Under the pieces are notes generated by a model that searched no databases, was not told the origin of the DNA, and saw only the letters and a list, made by a program, of their open reading frames with translations. This document shows positions 61,017 to 64,000 of a DNA stretch of 64,000 nt, in pieces; positions within the stretch are counted from its first letter, which is position 1; each line of letters starts with the position of its first letter. The position numbers and the translations under genes are program-made. The DNA comes from Medicago truncatula (lineage: Eukaryota > Streptophyta > Magnoliopsida > Fabales > Fabaceae): NCBI RefSeq assembly GCF_003473485.1, contig NC_053045.1, positions 49,456,494 through 49,520,493 of the forward strand, read 5' to 3'.

Positions 61017-63919
61017 TCACTCTTTAAGCTTCAACTTCATAGGTTTTGGTTTCTCAAATAATATCCGAATGAATTTCACTTCATACTCTGTTTGTTCGGT
61101 ATCAGACAACATCCACGTCTGCAAACATCATAGTTACTCGATTTTTTTCTACTTAATACTCCTATGCGGTATAAATTGGAGGAATTTGTGTTTAAGATTG
61201 ACATTAAAAAAAATTATTTATTTAATATTTATTGTAATGCTTTTCTTTTTTGTGTTAACCATTTCCTTCTCCCACCATTTGGTTTTCCAAAAAAATAAAA
61301 TAATTGGTGATCCGAAATTCGGTTTGAAGGCAGGTATTGACCCATCAAAAAAAATTCTATTGAGAAATTTAACTTACGTCATCCTTAACGATTAATCATT
61401 TATATTGAAAACTATGTATTCAATCAAATAACTTCACATAGTCAAATGAAAATTTTGTTAGGTGATGTCAATCAAATGACATCATCTAAAGCGTATAAAA
61501 TTCAGTCCTAAAATATACTAGTCCTTAATTTTAAAATTTTCAGAACTGAAAAGTCACTCGATGACGTTACAAACGTATATTTTTTGAAAAATCTTGTTTT
61601 TTAGTATTATTTTCATTTTAACATTTATATTTTTAAAACAATTATTTAAAAATGTTTTCCAATGAAAATTAGTCACTCAGCTGCGGTGAAACTTCATATT
61701 AATATTACTGTAATCCAAAAAAGAACAGTTATTTAAAGATATGTAGAAAAATAGAGAGTAAAATTTAATTCACTTATGTGTTGTCAACACAATTTTATGA
61801 CTTGTCAATTTATTATGTAATTTCCTCTCAAGAATTTTATTATGTAATTTGACATATCAATTAAAATTATCTCGAAAATTTAATGCTAAGAAAAATTTCA
61901 GACATAAGAAATTTATTGAATCCCATGGGACAGTCTACTTGTCACCTAAATAAGTTTCATGTGCCAACTATTGTGTCAAAATCATGCGTCGTACAGAATA
62001 ACACATTCATGGCTACCATTTCAGAAACTTGCTTCCTTTGTTACTATAAGTTTAGGGAGCTTTACTCCAATATCTTAAAAACCAATATTGTCCGGATTTA
62101 CTATCTAGATGGGTAAAACACGATTTGTTCATGTTTACCAATCCGAATGTGAGAAAAAATAGTGTTTTTTATTTCCGTTCAGATTAGTAAATCCAGAGGA
62201 GTGTGGTTTTTCAAAAAGAACCCATCTCTCGAAAACTTAAACCAGCCTCCAAACTCAAACACTTCAATCATGAACAACTGTCTCAACTCAAGAACACATC
62301 TCTCAAATACTTCAGCTCCTCTCCCAAGGACCTTGATGAAATATTCAAACACACTGCTGTTGCTCCCAAATAAATTTCTGATTTGGGATTCAATAAACTT
62401 ACTTTTCCTAAAATGTGTGGAGTGAGGAAGACGATGAAATACTAACTAAAACTAAAATTAGGGATTTTGGGGAACCTAATTGCATTTCGAAATGCATTTG
62501 TCCCATTCCAAAAGATGCACACATGCTCCAAAGTGCATTTGAGTACATCTCCTTTAGATTTAAACAGCTTGATCAATGTTTCACCGACATCCATCTATAG
62601 TGTATTAACCCATGTTAGCTGCTTAATTAAAAGGGAACCTTAGGACATGCATAAGCAATTAAGCATAACTACTGAGCAGTAGAAACTGCAGATCTATCCC
62701 TTTATTAGCATATTAGTGGCTAACAAAAACTTCATAACATTGTTTCACAGTAGTTGCTATGACCATGATACAAATTGCAAGGTTTGCAAATGGTTTTGTA
62801 AACTGCAGTAAGCGCAAATGGATTTGTAAACTGCAGTAAGCATGTTGAAATAGTCTGAAGGTTAAAGATTGGTTGGTGTTTTTGCAGCAAGAAACAAGCA
62901 ATCTGATGTGTGTTTGCTAATAAATTTCAAACAAAAAGCTCTGTTCTTACCTCATTTATAATTAAACATCAATATCATCAACAAGGTTATCATTCTAATG
63001 AGCAATTTGGTGCTATAATAAGGGCACATATTGACATGCCAGCTAAAAGATGCAGTAAATCACAAACCGCCGAAGGCAGCAAAGTGTCGTTGCTTCAATG
63101 ATTAATTTGACATGAAAAAAGAAAACTGGCAAACAAAGGAACGACAAACAATTACAGCCATGATTTACACAGAACAACCCAGCAAAAAAGTCCCCTTAGG
63201 AAAAATTGGCTTTCTTTGCAAATATTAAACAATTAAGAGACCCCCTACATAGAGCATCCTTGCCCCTTCATCAACAAAGGTAGAAATTAAGGTGATTGTA
63301 TTTGTAATTCTTTAGTACGATTTTTAGACAAACGACAAAGTTGTGCTAAAATTTAACACGACTCTGCAAATACAAACTAGTATGTGGACAGAAAAACAGT
63401 AGTGGAGTATCATTATGTTTGAGGTATCATATCTTCATAACAGAACTTTCTAAAACTCATTCTCTCATGTTACCATGAAAGACATGATCGAAGGTTATTT
63501 ATTTGATGCAAGTTTGAGTCCAGCAAATTATTCTAAAAATTCTTTACAAAGAACCAGAAAATGATTAAAGTGAAAGTGATCGTGATGGGGACCTGCTCTG
63601 TTTGGTTTCTTACTTTCTCCTATTTTCTCAACCCATCAATTAAAAAAAAATATTAAAGGAAAAAGAACAAATTGAAAAACCTGCAGAAACAAACAAACCA
63701 CCATAACCACAAAAACAAAGAACCGTCTCTAACCAAATGGGCAATTCAGAGTACAAAACGCATTATTAGGTCACAAAAATGGAAGGTATAAAGTGAGGGT
63801 GCTAAACCAAACAATAAAATAGAGTGTATCAATGGAAGCAAGGGTGAACAAAAAAAGTAAGAGCTACAGGTCTACAACAGGTTAAGACCACACTAAATAA
63901 AACACAGCTAACATGACCT
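61017..63919. other. Intergenic right-hand region
   Basis: AT-rich flank of the divergent oxidoreductase gene, then about 2 kb without a supported gene. A stretch at 62.16-62.60 kb has slightly more coding-like composition but is broken by stops in all frames. The last 800 bases before 63920 would be the 3' UTR and flank of the gene entering from the right. Confidence 0.45.
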
Positions 63920-64000
63920 CTACGAAAAATGAAGAAACTTCGGCCCACCGCTACCGGCGACAACAATCGGGAACAAGATCGCCGGTGGCTGAGGCTCGAA
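63920..64000 (-). CDS. Possible C-terminal end of a gene at the right edge
   Basis: The minus strand is open from the window edge to a TAG at 63920-63922: 26 residues, beginning FEPQPPAILFPIVVAG and ending GGPKFLHFS. The stretch is GC-rich compared with its surroundings, as is common for plant exons. There is no recognised family; it is called only from composition and the open frame, so it may be wrong. Confidence 0.3.
   Translation of the reverse strand, partial: FEPQPPAILFPIVVAGSGGPKFLHFS

Noticed and set aside
62160..62600. Possible decayed protein gene (a 'NLIAF..' motif recalled DUF247 proteins)
   Set aside because: Every frame is broken within about 80 codons and the resemblance is limited to a few residues, too weak to call a pseudogene.
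1..64000. CRISPR arrays, operons or prokaryotic mobile elements
   Set aside because: Nothing with regular spacers was seen, and introns and plant gene families throughout show a eukaryotic nuclear genome.

Overview
This is a plant nuclear window: AT-rich, with intron-bearing genes (GT..AG introns), many small inverted-repeat transposons, tRNA-derived SINE pieces, LINE fragments and two solo LTRs. The organism is very probably a legume of the inverted-repeat-lacking clade (Medicago, Trifolium, Pisum, Vicia). The main reason is a two-exon minus-strand gene at 17.5-17.8 kb encoding a signal peptide and the six-cysteine pattern of nodule-specific cysteine-rich (NCR) peptides, a family expanded in that clade.

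Layout. 7-5562 (+): peroxisomal acyl-CoA oxidase of the ACX1 type; 13 exons are present and the N-terminus lies off the left edge. 8444-9217 (+): single-exon AP2/ERF factor of the DREB A-4 type. 9.2-24.5 kb: a repeat-rich gap. In it a LINE fragment is split by a 3.1-kb Copia-like solo LTR (11287-14399) and a 1.9-kb Ty3/Gypsy-like solo LTR (14950-16849), each with a perfect 5-bp target-site duplication. The NCR gene lies just beyond. 24559-28850 (+): SMPD4-like membrane protein, 4 exons. 29322-29777: short 5'-truncated LINE with a 16-bp duplication. 30995-31930 (+): R2R3-MYB with a bHLH-interaction signature. 33514-37384 (-): exostosin-type (GT47) Golgi glycosyltransferase. 37.6-39.6 kb: two Mutator-type non-autonomous elements. 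41486-46914 (+): AIM24-family protein with a C-terminal membrane segment. 49463-56806 (+): 900-residue DWNN/CCHC/RING ubiquitin ligase of the PQT3/RBBP6 family. 58050-61016 (-): Gfo/Idh/MocA-type oxidoreductase. 63920-64000 (-): possible C-terminus of a further gene.

The genes do not form a pathway or operon. They look like an ordinary euchromatic block. From memory, several match neighbours on Arabidopsis chromosome 4: exostosin, ERF039 and ACX1 near At4g16745-16760, and the oxidoreductase, PQT3 and AIM24 genes near At4g17370-17420. Exon boundaries were placed by hand from splice sites and family alignment, and every coding total is a whole number of codons.

The less ordinary items are the NCR gene, the Copia-like solo LTR packed with heat-shock-element-like GAAnnTTC motifs upstream of a TATA box, the two LTR insertions into one LINE, and the set of intact-looking TIR elements with readable target-site duplications in introns and promoters. 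I found no clearly new biochemical system.
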